From: Pegoplata infirma
Taxonomy: Eukaryota; Arthropoda; Insecta; Diptera; Anthomyiidae
Assembly: GCA_963921195.1 (NCBI GenBank)
Contig: OY992541.1
Coordinates: 12,876,644-12,940,643 of the forward strand
Reading direction: 5' to 3'
DNA: 64,000 bases
Under the pieces are notes generated by a model. It saw only the letters and a program-made list of their open reading frames with translations, made no database searches and had not been told where the DNA came from. A program made the translations under genes and the position numbers. Shown piece after piece: positions 44,911 through 56,142 of this stretch. Every line of letters starts with the position of its first letter. Within the stretch, counting starts at the first letter, position 1.

Positions 44911-45295
44911 AGTGTGACCCTAATTTTTGTAAGGACGTGTAGGTTAATAAAATACACAAGAATCAATCAAAATACTGATTTTGAATTTTTTGTTAGTTAG
45001 GGCGTTTTGCATTTTAGGTGACGATATTGTTTTCATAATTTTTGGACTATGAACATGTAGTCATAATTCCTGTAATGGGAACTTATTTCATTTTCTTTGG
45101 CACTTATTTTATTGGGAGTTCTTTCATTTTTTTTGGGAGTTATTATTTTGATTTTAAATAACTCCCATATTGGGACATATTTCATTTTTTCTTTGGGAGT
45201 TATTTCATTTTTTAAAGTGTGGAGTTAATTAATTTTTCTTGGAACTTATTTCATTGGGACTTATTTCATTTGGGAGTTATTGCGCAGTACCGTAA
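44911..45295. repeat. 'GGGAGTTATTTCATT' repeat arm
   Basis: GGGAGTTATT, GGGACTTATTTCATT and similar motifs repeat from about 45060 to 45285, the mirror of 36090-37436. The segment 44980-45030 shares TTTTGCATTTTAGGTGACGA with 34808-34840. Confidence 0.55.
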
Positions 45296-45528
45296 AACAA
45301 TCGTGTTTTTCAGAGGTTGGTTTAGTTGCACGAGGGGGAACTTTTTTCCCCCTGGTCCGATTTTGCCCATTTACGAACTTAACCTGCCTAGGACCATAAG
45401 ACATATTTCTGCCAAATTTCAGGAGGCTAGCTGTTTTATTTTGGGCTGCATCGTGCCATCTACAGACAGACGGACGGACGGACACTCACAGAATGTCTTA
45501 GAATCGATCATGGATCAATAATATATAT
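45296..45528 (+). repeat. Dispersed repeat, + strand copy
   Basis: Contains CAGAGGTTGGTTTAGTTGCA, GGGGGAACTTTTTTCCCCC, CAGACAGACGGACGG and AATGTCTTAGAATCGATCATGG. It is related to 6560-6925 (reverse) and 62670-62830. Non-coding. Confidence 0.75.
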
Positions 45529-47145
45529 GGGGCATTCCAGGTCAAATCACTCACTTTTAGACCCGACCCCTTTCGATTTATTTTATTTTTGGATATGTTT
45601 AAGTACTTATTAAATGCAACTTGGACATTAATTTTTAGCCTTTAATTCAATTTTTCAAAATGGTGATTTTTTTCAAAAAATAGATATCTTAAAAAAAAGT
45701 TGGACAACGTTTTGTTGGTATTTAAATATACCCACGCAGAAATTGCCAGCGGTACAAAAAATAAAGTACTGCCAAAGCACTTTTTTGTAAAATGAATTTG
45801 TAAAATGAAGCGCTTGGTCAACGTTTCAAATTACAACCTTAAAAGTGCTTTGGCATTACTTTTGTACAATATTTGTAAGAATATTTTTTTTATATTTTTA
45901 TTATTTATTAAATTCTTTTATTACAATTAATTGTGTAACAGTGCAATATCAATTGTTTCATCATAACAATATTTTTATATTAATTTTTAACATTGTACAA
46001 TCCGATTTCTTTTGAAAACAATGTTGGGTAGTTAAAAAAATCGGCAATTTTATTAATAATTTTTCCCTTTAAAAATTAATTGTGGCATTTGTTAACCGAA
46101 AGCTTTAAAAAATAATTATTCGGGACTCGCTACTGTACATCTTTCACACGAAAAGAAACCAACATAACTTTTGCAACATTTAATATAAGCTAGGGCTGGC
46201 ATATCGCAGCAAAAAGCAAACATATTAAATTAAAAATTTTTCCCATTCAATGGTATAACTTAAAAAAAAAAATTAAAATATATTTCAAGTTCATAGATTA
46301 ATACCTTCTCCAAAGAAAACATTGGATTCCACCACAAATTCTTCTAAAAACTCTTTAAGTGCTGGGAAACCATCCCAATTTTTGGTTTTGAAGCGCTGCC
46401 ACAAGTTGTAATAACTTGGCTGATTTTCAACCGATTTTAGTACCTTATTAGAAAGGAATTTTACTCCATATCACAATTCTGTAATCACTTGAATTAAAAC
46501 TTAGCTTCAAATAACAAAAAAATTGCGAAAACAGAAAAAAATTCATATTTTTCCTTGTAATCCGTTTTTTAAACTTCAAGGACCATGCTAAACGCCTTAC
46601 CCATTTCCGATTGTCCTAAATTTTTGTGAGACGTATTTTTACCTCAAAATGAATATACTTAGGGGAAGTTAGGGTCAGTATCTACCAATTTTATTTTTTT
46701 GGAGCACCATATAAAATAAATCAGAGCCAAAAAATAAAAGGTGCAATTTTAAAAATTAAAAAAAAAAATATAAAGAATTGTGATCACATATCAAATTATG
46801 GCTTAAAAGTTGCGTAATTTAGAGTAGAGCTTTTATAGTTTTTTACAAAAAAATCGAAGCTTTCGGACTTTTTCAAAAAGTCGGTTTTATTTTTTAAACG
46901 TCAAAAAATAAGTGATAATTATTTCGAATACTTTTTTCATATTTTTTTTCTAAAACTACATTTAAATACCAACAAAACGTTGTCCAACTTTTTTTAAAAT
47001 ATCTATATTTTTTAATGGTCAAAATTAATTAAAAATTTAAATTTTTTTATTTTTTTGAGAAAATCGCCATTTTGAAAAATTAATTACTCAACACCATCTT
47101 GAAATAAAAGGCTGAAAAAGTGAGTGATTTGGCTTGGAATGCCCC
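45529..47145. mobile_element. Inverted-end element (GGGGCATTCCAGGTCAAATC ends)
   Basis: GGGGCATTCCAGGTCAAATC with ACTCACTTTT on the left pairs with AAAAAGTGAGTGATTTGGCT and TGGAATGCCCC on the right. Deeper arms also pair (TTGGACAACGTTTTGTTGGT against its complement at about 46970). ATAT lies outside each end, but because of AT-richness I cannot fix the duplication. No transposase is seen. Confidence 0.75.
45733..46300. repeat. Left end of a CCCAGGCAGAAA-family element, nested
   Basis: CCCACGCAGAAATTGCCAGC after TA matches the complemented right end of the 24324-25116 element (CCCAGGCAGAAACTGCCAAC). AAGTGCTTTGG/CCAAAGCACTT motifs follow. The other end was not found. Confidence 0.5.
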
Positions 47146-47363
47146 ATATGTTTATATCTGACACTATATGTTTCTAGATAAAATTATGTATTGGAAAAAA
47201 TATTTCAATAATTTCCAATATAGTCTCAGATAATGTTATATATTTTTATATGTGGTCACATATATTATTATATATGCCGTATATAAATATACAAGATTTG
47301 CCAAATTAAATACAACTCCACATATAAATATATATGGTACCATGTCAAATAATATATTATTAC
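47146..47363. other. No feature seen
   Basis: AT-rich sequence with repeated TATATGG and TATTATATAT motifs only. Confidence 0.4.
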
Positions 47364-47560
47364 TAGCTTTACCCGGTCCGCGTTGCTGGCCGTAAGATTT
47401 AAATAAAGTGTCGGACAAAATTAAAGCACGGATCCAGCTAGTAAACTTTGGTTCCACCCTCGGTTGGCACTATCTATAGAGAAATCTCAACCGAATCGGT
47501 TCAGCCGTTTTAGCGTGATTTCGAAACAGACAGACATAACGTTAAGAATAGTACAAAGGG
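47364..47560 (+). repeat. Dispersed repeat with ACTAGCTTTACCCGGTCCGC head
   Basis: Head ACTAGCTTTACCCGGTCCGC, then GTTGCTGGCC, later AACCGAATCGGTTCAGCCG, TTTTAGCG and AACAGACAGACATAACG. The same head opens 7650 and 49667. This layout is widespread in insect genomes. I cannot name its class. Confidence 0.6.
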
Positions 47561-48206
47561 GCGGGTCATTTAACGCATTTTTATCGAATCGTGATAGTTT
47601 AATGTTCCATGGTGCATCTTCGATTAGTACTATTGGTTACGCAAATTTCATTGACATCAATTTTGCCGTTTTTGTGTGATTGAGAAAGAGGAGGAAATAA
47701 CTTTTTATTTATGAAAAACGGGAGTGACATTTTATGCCCTTTTGTCGAATAGCGCTCCACATATGACTTAGAGTTCCCGCTTGGTTAGTTCTATCAGTAG
47801 TGACAGAATAAAAATTTTAACAAAAATTAATTTATATTTTTACCAAATTAAAATGATTAAAAAAACAAAACTTGGAAGATTGTTGCTAATTCTAATTTTA
47901 ATATAACCCAAATAGAAAGAAACCCTAAATGAATTCAATAACATCATAAAAATATTTGTTTTAAGTTTTAAAATTTTTGGTCCCAATTTTTTTTAAAAAA
48001 TTTATATGAAATATCAGATTATATAATTTTTAATATAATTTGATAAAATTTTACAAATCCTCATTAGACCAAAATTCGGATCTAATTAAATCTAACATTA
48101 TCATATATGATATTATTAGACAATTTTAGATAATTTCTGATACAGCCAATTTTTTGATCCGATTAGATCAATTAAGAGCTGCTACCAGATTAATTAAGAT
48201 ATAATT
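47561..48206. other. No feature seen
   Basis: Unassigned AT-rich DNA. The short + strand frame near 47464-47679 overlaps the repeat above and is not gene-like. Confidence 0.4.
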
Positions 48207-48214
48207 ACATAAAG

Positions 48215-48628
48215 TAGAGATGGGAGCTGGTCACGTGATTTGCGTGAATCACGCGTGAGTGATTTTCATTTCAATCACGTGATTGTGAGTGAGCGTGTGT
48301 TGAAAAAAAAATCTGAGTGAGTGATTAGTGAGTGAGTCATTAATTTTTTTGCGTGAGTTTACGTGATTAGATTTTTTGGAGTGCCCAATTTTTTTTTTAA
48401 CTTTTTTTGGAGTTTTTTTTTTGGTAAGAGCATGATTAAATCTGTTGAGCATGATTGAATCTGGCGTGAGTCACGCGTGAGCGTGAGTAAGTTTTTTATT
48501 ACTCACGTGATCGTGAGTGAGCGTGAGTAAAAACAAATGCGTGAGTGATTAGTGAGTGATTCGATTATTTTTTGCGTGAGAGTGAGTGAGTGAGTGTGAT
48601 TCAAAATCCACTCACGCGCCCATCTCTA
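48215..48628. mobile_element. 414-bp hAT-type MITE (TAGAGATGGGAGC ends)
   Basis: TAGAGATGGGAGC at the left and GCGCCCATCTCTA at the right, with perfect ACATAAAG on both sides (48207-48214 and 48629-48636). The body is packed with CGTGAGTGA and TCACGTGA motifs in both orientations. Similar motifs, including GAGATGNGAGCGTGAGT, appear in the arms of the 19459-21789 element. Confidence 0.9.
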
Positions 48629-48639
48629 ACATAAAGGAC

Positions 48640-49170
48640 CAGATTATTTTTTTTAATCGGGTAGAGATTTTTAATATTTATTTCCCAAGAAAGTTGTGCA
48701 ATTCTTTAAAATTTATTTAAGAAGGAATCTTAATCAAAAATGTGCCGAAGAGGTTCGCCTTTGGTGAGTCGGTTAGGCTAGTGGTGAGTCGACAATCATT
48801 AAAAATTTCTCACGGAGGCCGTAAAGCAAAAGTAAGAAGCTCTTATTCTTTCAAATTAAATATAAACAATCGTGCAACCATAGAAATTATATAACACAAA
48901 AAAACAACATCATTAAATACAAATGTAAACATCAGTAAACAAAATCTCAACGTTGAGTACTTCCGTAGCAGAGAGCTTAATTAAATCACAACACAGTTGT
49001 TAATTGAAAACAATTAAGACCCACAACAGAGGAAAATGTGAGAAAAGATAAGTCTTTGCTGGTGTAAGTACCAGTAAGGTTAACCAACCAGCAGCAACAA
49101 TAGAGACACTTATTAATTAAACATTAAACCTTAAATGTGGCTGACTAACGTGACTGTTTTAATTTTGGAA
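48640..49170. other. No feature seen
   Basis: Ordinary-looking AT-rich DNA. GCCGAAGAGGTTCGCC at 48744 is the only locally GC-rich phrase. No tRNA fold was recognised. Confidence 0.4.
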
Positions 49171-49349
49171 TTCACTGAAAAAAAAAAAATGGATTTTCTG
49201 TAACATTTAAATTAGGGTGCTAAAAATAATGTATATATATATGTCCTTTATTTATCTAAATATAAATAGAATTACATTTCTGAACACCATAAATACTTAA
49301 ATAAAGTTCAGTGTGAACATAGGGCATCAAAAAAAAATAAAAAAGTACA

Positions 49350-49510
49350 AATAATGATTTGTTTTAATTTCGTTGAAAGCCGTGGGTAAGTTATGGTTGG
49401 ACAGACAAACAGACGGACAGACAACTTAAAATCGTGCAAGAATCATGAATATATTTACTTTATGGGGTCCTAGACTAATATTTCCATGTGTTGCAATGAC
49501 AATCTTATAT
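49350..49510 (+). repeat. Fragment of the GGGGTCC-AGAC dispersed repeat
   Basis: ACAGACGGACAGACAACTTA, AATCATGAATATATTTACTT and TATGGGGTCCTAGAC match 11780-11880. Confidence 0.7.
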
Positions 49511-49666
49511 ACACAAAAAAAAATCAAAATGAATTTCATTTACGAAATTCGTTGATTCAATTACAAATTTAATTGATTTCGGATCTAACACGAAAATGCG
49601 CATATTAAGTACACATTTTGTTTGAAATTTATTTTCAAAATTCAATTAAAATTTTAATTGAATAAA

Positions 49667-49965
49667 CTAGCTGGCCCGGTCCGCGTTGAGTTAAGATCAG
49701 TGTTATATTTTGTCTCGCTTCAACTATATAGCCCTGCAAAAAATGTAATGAATTTCTTGGCTTAGAAAAATTTGTGGGCGTGGGCAAATTTTAAACTTCT
49801 TTAGTATCATTACGAACAACACAAAAATAAATTACGCATATCCTTCGATTTTATTGTGAGCTATTGTCTTGAGTTCTAACAAACCTTTATAGTTTTCCAG
49901 AATTTTCCATTTTACCGGGACACTTTTCTCATTTATATTTCCTTAAAAAATTTTGTATCAAAATC
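49667..49965 (+). repeat. Dispersed repeat copy matching 7650-8000
   Basis: ACTAGCTGGCCCGGTCCGCG, ATATAGCCCTGCAAAAAA, TACGAACAACACAAAAATAA, GTGAGCTATTGTCTTGAG and ACCGGGACACTTTTCTCATT run in the same order as in the 7650 copy. Confidence 0.8.
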
Positions 49966-50310
49966 AATAGTGACCCTATAATTGTATACGCACATACTCA
50001 TGTGCGGACCCCATATATTGGGACCCCGTAGGGTCCTCACATTGGGACTCTATAGGGTCCACAGAATCCGTAAGTTTAAGAAATTTTTTTCTTATTTTAA
50101 AAAAAAATATTTTTCCTTTGGATAAAAAAAAAAATAAAATTATATTAAGTACAAGTTTACTTAATTTTAAGATATATTTGAGTAAATCCATTACTACTTT
50201 TTAGGAAAAAATGTACTTGGAACAACAAGTAATTTCTTTGGAGCCCTCGCATCCCCTTCTTTTCTTAAATTAAGTTCAACATGCTTTAAAATTGGTATTT
50301 TTTTTTAGTG

Positions 50311-50985
50311 TTGCTCAAGGGCTCGTTAGTTAACTGGTAAAGTAAAGTGATCAAGTATATTTCTCTCACGTGGCATTTAAAATGCATTAGATTTTCATGT
50401 AAGATGTTACTCCGTTCAGTAATCGTTAAAATGTATTGGTTTATAATACAAACAGCTGATTTGTTACTGCTACTTTTGTTGCGTCACCATTTGAGTAACG
50501 ATCCCTTTAGGCTGACTGAAATATAACTTATTGTTAGTTACTAGAAATTTTAAATGAAGCTGAGTTCCGCTCTCGCCTAAACAATAATTAAATTAAACGG
50601 AAATTAAATATCACAAAGATTATTTCTTCATAATGAAAAATGCGGGACTCTACAAAACTTATTTGATGGCGGTTGAGGGTAATCATAACGAAGTCTGCTA
50701 TGTTTATATACTTATATATTAGTGACACTGATTCAACCAAAATCATTAATATAATTATTTTAAATTTTAAGTGGATGTATAAATCACATCATATCAAATA
50801 AATACATTGACAACATGAGATGTGCACGTATTGTACGAAGAACATTTCGCCTCATTATAATAATAATAATAATAATAATTTCTCTACATACACATTAGAC
50901 GGGTCCAAAATGAAACTGTCTTGAGTTCATGAGCTTTCCAAGGCATATTCCGAACATGTACTGAAAAAAGTATACTAAATTTAAA
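50311..50985. other. No gene; short ATA/AAT microsatellite
   Basis: A TAA microsatellite of about nine units lies at 50855-50880. The rest is AT-rich sequence in which I see nothing. Confidence 0.6.
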
Positions 50986-51895
50986 GCCAACAAGTACTTT
51001 CATGCATCTAGAAATCGGAAATATGTGCCTATAATATGCCTCCAAAAATCCAAAATATGCACTAAAAACTTCAAAAATATGCATTTAAAAATTATTTTTT
51101 TTACTAAAAATAGGTTTGTCAATATAAATTAGGCTTTGTTAAATACTTCAAGGCCCTCGACGATCTTAACAAAGGTTTTTTGAGTGAAAACTATTTTTAA
51201 TTAGTAAAATATTTTTTTATAGACACATTTTGTGATAAAAATATTTTTAATTGAACTTGAAAAGTTTTTTTCTTTGAGTCATTAAATATTTCTGCAGTAA
51301 AAAATTTTATATGAAAAATATTAAAGTACAATAATTTCAAGAACAAGTAATTTTTAAATATTTTTTTTTTCTAAAAAAAATGTTTATTTTTAAAATATTT
51401 TTTTCATCGAATTTTCGGATTTTCAAGTCAAAGGCAAAAGACCCCACCCTGACTCTAAAAAAATGCAATTTTCCTGTAGAAAAATCTTAAATTCGAAAAC
51501 ATTTTTTCCTTTACGATTAGTAAAATGTCTCAGAACAGGAACATTTTAAATAGGAAACATTTCTCAGAATCTAAAAATTAAACTTTTAGAATCAATTTTT
51601 CATAAGAAACGCCTCAGAATATGATTTCTATAAAAAAAAATTTCCTATAAGAAATAAATGATAGGTTTTAAAAATTCCTAAGGCAATTTTGAAAAAATAT
51701 TGATGAAAATTAAACAAAGTTAAATTTTTATGAAAATATGCAAAAATATGTATTTATACCAAAATATGCAAAAATATGCAACTACAAATCGATGCCATTA
51801 TATTGCAAATTTATTAATTCGGATCAATATTTAGTTTATGTTACGTTTACAATGCCGAGTAAAAATATGCATTTTCATGAAAGTACTTGCCCTAG
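50986..51895. mobile_element. Copy 3 of the ATGCACTAAAAA hAT family
   Basis: The left end region CAAGTACTTTCATGCATC and right end CATGAAAGTACTTGCCCTA pair. TATGCACTAAAAA, ATATGCAAAAATATG and AATCGATGCCATTATATTGC match copy 1. The interior 51470-51720 is the loose CTCAGAATCTAAAAATT motif seen also at 59800-61560. The left end is mutated and no duplication is clear. Confidence 0.7.
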
Positions 51896-52059
51896 TTATA
51901 TACACTGTCTCAAACAATTGTCCGTACCCCACACAATCAAACAAATATTTGCTTATATTTCGAAAAATGCTTAACCGATTCGCATGAAATATTTTTTTTT
52001 TTAAAAGATCAACAATTGTTAATAATATTTGCACACTAATAATAAAATAAACGTACTTT

Positions 52060-53870
52060 AGAGTAAATCCATATCAACATAGCAAAAAAAATTGAATTTT
52101 TGACGTCAATCGACCCAAATTTCGTGAAATTCGGTATATATGTAGGGACTTACTCGACTAATACTCAAACAAAGTTTAAGACTTTTAACTTCGGTAGTTT
52201 TGGAAATATGACGTTTCAAAAGTCAAGAAAATCTATTAAAGGGTAAATTATAAATATTTATATCTTGAAAAGTATTTGAGCTATATCACTCCCAGATAGC
52301 TTTTTTTAAAGGCAAAACCATCACTTTTAATATATTATTTCGCGAAAATTTTTATTTTGTGATCTTTTTTGTGTTTCTGCACAATTCGCGATTCGCGAAA
52401 ATATATCAAAAAAAGCGACATTTTTAAAAATCTGAAAAAAATATATGTTAATGGTTTGAGTCTTAGCTACAAGGTCTAAAAATTTCGCGTTGGTGAACGT
52501 ATTAAGTCCAGAGATATTAATGAAAATGTGTTGCCAAGTAGGAAATTTTTTCCAAATCTCATGAATATTCAATTATTATTTTTGAATATTTTTGCAAATA
52601 CATAAAATAAACGGTGAAAAAAGTAAAGATGATGGTAATGTACGAGTACTACACATGAATACAATGTAACATAACTTTTTATCAATTACACTACTTAACA
52701 AAAGTCAACTTTTTTTTGCAGAGACTTCTAGAACACATTTTTGAAAGTATTTGCCCTGCACGAATCTGTCATCATAAACATTTTATCAAACTGTCTTCTG
52801 AACATATAGGCCTTTTTAACAGACTAAACCCTCAAACCCAAAAAAGAAAGGTAATAATAAATGTTTCACATTGACATACCTCATATTATTTGTTCGTTTA
52901 ATATTTTTGTATGCTTCAGCTGCAAAAACTAAATAGGCAAATTTCGAAAACGCGATTATATAAAAATGACAATGGATTCGCGTTTAATGGATTCACGTTA
53001 AAGAGGGCAAAAGTCTTAAGAAAATGTATTTTAAACAATGAAAATTACAAAATAAAAATATTAGGGAAAAAAGTATATGCAAATAATATATGCAAATTTT
53101 GCTAAAATTTTTGATTTTTTGCAAAGATTTTCGGATAAACTCAATGAATTTCAAATAATATGCATTTTGAATTTGTTTATATAAAAAAATTAAATATAAA
53201 GTCATTCGTTGGTTTTTATTTTTGTAGAGTAGTGTAATTGATAAATATTCATGTTATATTGTATCTATGTGTAGTACCCGTTGTATGTGTAGTACCCGTC
53301 TGTACCATAAACTTTACTTTTTTCACCGTTTTATTATACATATGTATTTTCAAAAATATTCAAAAATATAAATTAAATATTCATCAGATTTGATAAAAAT
53401 TTCCTACTTGGCAACACAATTTTATTCATATCTCTGGTCTTAATACGTTCACCAATCCAAAATTTTTACAGCTTGAAGCTAAGGCTGTTATCGTTAACAT
53501 ATACTTTTTTCATATTTTAAAAAATGTCGCTTTTTCAGATATATTTTCGCGAATCGCGAATTTTGCAGAAATAAAACAAATTTTCAAAATAAAATTTTTT
53601 GCAAAATGTTATTTGAAAGGTCATGGTTTTACCTTTAAAACAAGCTATCAGGAAGTAATATAGCTGAAATACTTTTGAAGATATAAATGTTTATATTTAA
53701 TCCTTTAAAAGATTTTCTTGACTTTTGACACGCCATATTTCTGGAACCACGGAAGTTAATGGTCTCAAATTTTGTCTGAGTATAAGTATTATAAGTCCCA
53801 ACATATACACAAAGTTTCATCATTCGGAGACATTGAAGGAAATCAGGGGTTCATGTTGAAAAATTTTAAC
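52060..53870. mobile_element. Fold-back element with ~650-bp arms
   Basis: The left arm 52060-52715 and right arm 53215-53870 are complementary with scattered changes. Shared pieces are TTCGCGAATCGCGAATT-like, TGTTGCCAAGTAGGAAAT, CACTACTTAACAAAAG-like and TACTACACATG. The loop (52716-53214) is AT-rich without a gene. Exact termini and target duplication were not resolved. Confidence 0.75.
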
Positions 53871-54000
53871 TCTTTATTATTATTTTATACAAAAAACTAA
53901 AAAAAAAGTCCAAAAAAATCAACTAAAAAAATTGTCCGTAGGGGAAGAAAAAATAAATTTTATATTTATAAAATGATATTTTTTGGCGAGTATGATTTCC

Positions 54001-54415
54001 TTAACATCGATTACGATATTCTTTGGCCAAATATACTTGTCTGAACCGGTTATTAATAGGTAGACCCAGCAATTGTCTGGTTTCAGGTCCATTATTCCAC
54101 CACTCCTCGAAGATAACATATTTCAGCGATAGTTGATGGGTTATTGTATGCTGCCGATTTTGTTTTCTCCAAAAGACCGTGTAAATGTTCCTAAATATGG
54201 CCTCTGGGACTGGTGTGAAACCACTTTTTTCACCTTATAATGCAGTTATTCTCACACAAACAAGGGAGTGTGCTTTGGGCAATTGTCGTGTTAGTACCGA
54301 AAGTTGGTTCGAATGTCCAATTTAGTCGCACTAACCTTTTTATTTTCTTTTAAAATGTCGAAATAATTAAATTTTCTTATTTTGGGTACTGAAAACCCAA
54401 GATTAACGACACCTG
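54001..54415 (-). pseudogene. Tc1 transposase remnant, C-terminal part
   Basis: Read on the - strand from 54415 down: VVNLGFSVPKIRKFNYFDIL (family pattern: short strand, then YLDIL), a DNCPKHT block (second catalytic Asp), TPVPEAIFRNIYTVFW (the SPDLNPIENLW region, strongly altered) and EEWWNNGPETRQLLGLPINN, typical of Tc1 C-termini. It ends at a stop at 54001-54003. At least one frameshift and stops occur. Confidence 0.78.
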
Positions 54416-55496
54416 CACTGAAAAAAAAGACATAACTAAAATTAAGGAAAAAATGTCTTTGAAAATTTATCATGAATTTTCCTTAAATTTAGTAAAATTT
54501 AACTAAAAAATGAGAAATTTTCCTAACTATGAGGAAAAAAATTTAGTTCATTTACTTATAAGTAGTTCAAACTTTTCTTTAAATGGAATTTTTAAATATT
54601 AGGAAAAAAAATCTTACTGCCAAAGAAATTTTCCACAAATCTAAGTAACGTATCTTTATTTTTAAGACATATTTCTTAAAAAACAATTTAGTTCAAGTTT
54701 AGTTAAAATTTACTAAAAAAAACATCATCGTATTTCTCTTCTTTGAATTGAGGAAGTGTATTTCTTAGAATTTAGTTAATAACTTCTGAAAATTTAGTAA
54801 ATAACTTCTTAAAATTTAGTTAAAAATTCAAAATGGCGATATCTTGAAAACTAAGCGAGATAGAGCGAAACGGTCGAAATTTTCAAAAGAAAGACAACAA
54901 AGAAAAATATGGAATAGCCTAGCTCTGCATATCTGTCGGGGTCTCAAGACCCTAAATTTAGATCTAAAATTTGAAATTCCCGAGATTTTATATATGCACA
55001 TATCTCGGTAAATACTGCCAACACGAGAAAAAGTCCAACGGCGCTTTTGTAGCTCTTGACTCGTAGAACACTTCCGCAAAATACCCGAAAGCCCTCCGAT
55101 TAATAGTTTTTGAGATATCCAGTTTTTAAGATTCTCGAGACCCTTTCAGACCCCTTATTACCGTATCTCAAAAACTAAGCAAGTTAGAGCGAAACGGACA
55201 CAAGTTTTGGTTCAAAATCTATAGGGACCCTTAAAGGACCCAACGGGGTCTCGAGGTAAATGGGGTCCGAACCCATGGGTCCAGGGTCTAGATCCAATCT
55301 ATTTCTAAAATGTGAAGTATAATTTTTCTTATTTTCTAGTTAAAATTGGCTTAAAATTAAGTAACTTTGTTTTCCTTATTTTTGGTAAAATTATGAACTT
55401 AAACCAAGAAAAAAAATCTTTGGAGCCAAATCATTCCCTCTTTTTCTCAAAATTTAGTTAATTTTCCCAGATTTTAGTTCACTTTTTTTTTGAGTG
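54416..55496. mobile_element. 1.08-kb inverted-end element, copy 1, TG duplication
   Basis: CACTGAAAAAAAAGACATAA at the left and the complement of CACTCAAAAAAAAAGTGAAC at the right form an imperfect terminal pair. TG flanks both (54414-54415 and 55497-55498). The host Tc1 transposase reads sensibly across the insert, which confirms the boundaries. Inside are TTTAGTTAA repeats and a GC-richer core with GGACCCAACGGGGTCTCGAG and TAAGCAAGTTAGAGCGAAAC. The opposite-strand copy is at 58180-59251. Confidence 0.88.
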
Positions 55497-55498
55497 TG

Positions 55499-55575
55499 CA
55501 GGCTCCACTGCACCCCACACCATCACAGAGCCTCCACCGTGTTATATTGTTGCTTTGAAATGTTTTAGCTGCTGT
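55499..55575 (-). pseudogene. Tc1 transposase remnant, central part
   Basis: On the - strand one frame reads HGGGSVMVWGAVEP, the strongly conserved Tc1 block, preceded after a stop by KHFKATI. It joins across the insertion to the fragment ending at 54001. Upstream is lost at the hairpin 55577-55709. Confidence 0.85.
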
Positions 55576-55576
55576 G

Positions 55577-55709
55577 GTATTAAGCCTCTTACCCGGATAA
55601 TTACTGAATGGCAAAAATACATATTTGCTCACGAATTCAAATATGTATTTTTTGTATGAATTTTAATAATTTCGCCATTCAGTAATTATCTGGGTAAAAG
55701 GCTTGATAC
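55577..55709. mobile_element. 133-bp hairpin element
   Basis: Arms GTATTAAGCCTCTTACCC plus GGATAATTACTGAATGGC pair with GCCATTCAGTAATTATC plus TGGGTAAAAGGCTTGATAC. The loop contains CAAATATGTATTTTT and its partner. No clear duplication. Confidence 0.75.
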
Positions 55710-55734
55710 GCAAAAAAACTTTATTTAGCAAAGC

Positions 55735-55880
55735 CGCTAAACTACGCAATGATTTTCTGTAGATAAACTGGGAATTTAAAGGTGATAAGTTTAAAAACCA
55801 TTCCACCAGATGGAGTCGAAGGCTTTTTCTATATCCAGAAATGTAATGTTTGTACTTTTACGATTGGATTTGTTTATGTC
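55735..55880 (-). pseudogene. Jockey-like LINE reverse transcriptase fragment
   Basis: On the - strand, TNITFLDIEKAFDSIWWNGF corresponds to the RT block with the first catalytic Asp (FLDIEKAFDSVW in Jockey-type elements). After a shift the next frame reads KLITFKFPVYLQKII, which continues the same domain. About 48 codons survive. Confidence 0.8.
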
Positions 55881-56142
55881 AATAAATTGTGTACATTGAA
55901 AATTATTTCTACCTGTTCCGCAATCACGCTTAAAAGTCTGAAAAGATTTTAATAAAATTTTCACCACAAATAGTACTAACCCAGACGGGAACTATTGGTT
56001 AGAATAGGAGTCGGTTTGACAAAGGGGCGTAAAACGCCCCACCCCTTTGTACTACATTAAAAGTTATCTCTGCCTGTTCCGTAATCATGCTTAAACGTGT
56101 TAACCGATTTTCATGAAATTATCAACACAGATAGTACTAACC

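Larger units (their letters stand above)
49173..50310. mobile_element. Possible degenerate relative of the 1.08-kb CACTG element
   Basis: Left CACTGAAAAAAAAAAAATGG and right TTTTTTTTAGTG with TT outside each. The right part (about 50000-50310) shares a GGGACCCCGTAGGGTCC-like block and TTTGGAGCC-like sequence with the elements at 54416 and 58180. The middle contains other dispersed repeats (49350-49510 and 49667-49965). The boundaries are tentative. Confidence 0.4.
51903..55582 (-). mobile_element. Tc1-family relic with direct-repeat end, split by two insertions
   Basis: CACTGTCTCAAACAATTGTC plus CGTACCCC at 51903 after TA is a Tc1/Tc3-like terminus. A second, same-orientation ATTGTCCGTAGGGG at 53931-53944 would be the inner direct repeat of an IR/DR end. 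The transposase remnant follows on the - strand. The fold-back 52060-53870 sits between the two repeats and the element 54416-55496 splits the transposase. The opposite end of the Tc1 element is missing. Confidence 0.65.

Noticed and set aside
51912..53944. Two ATTGTCCGTA motifs read as the inverted ends of one short element
   Set aside because: They face the same way, so they cannot be inverted termini. A direct-repeat pair in one Tc1 end fits better.
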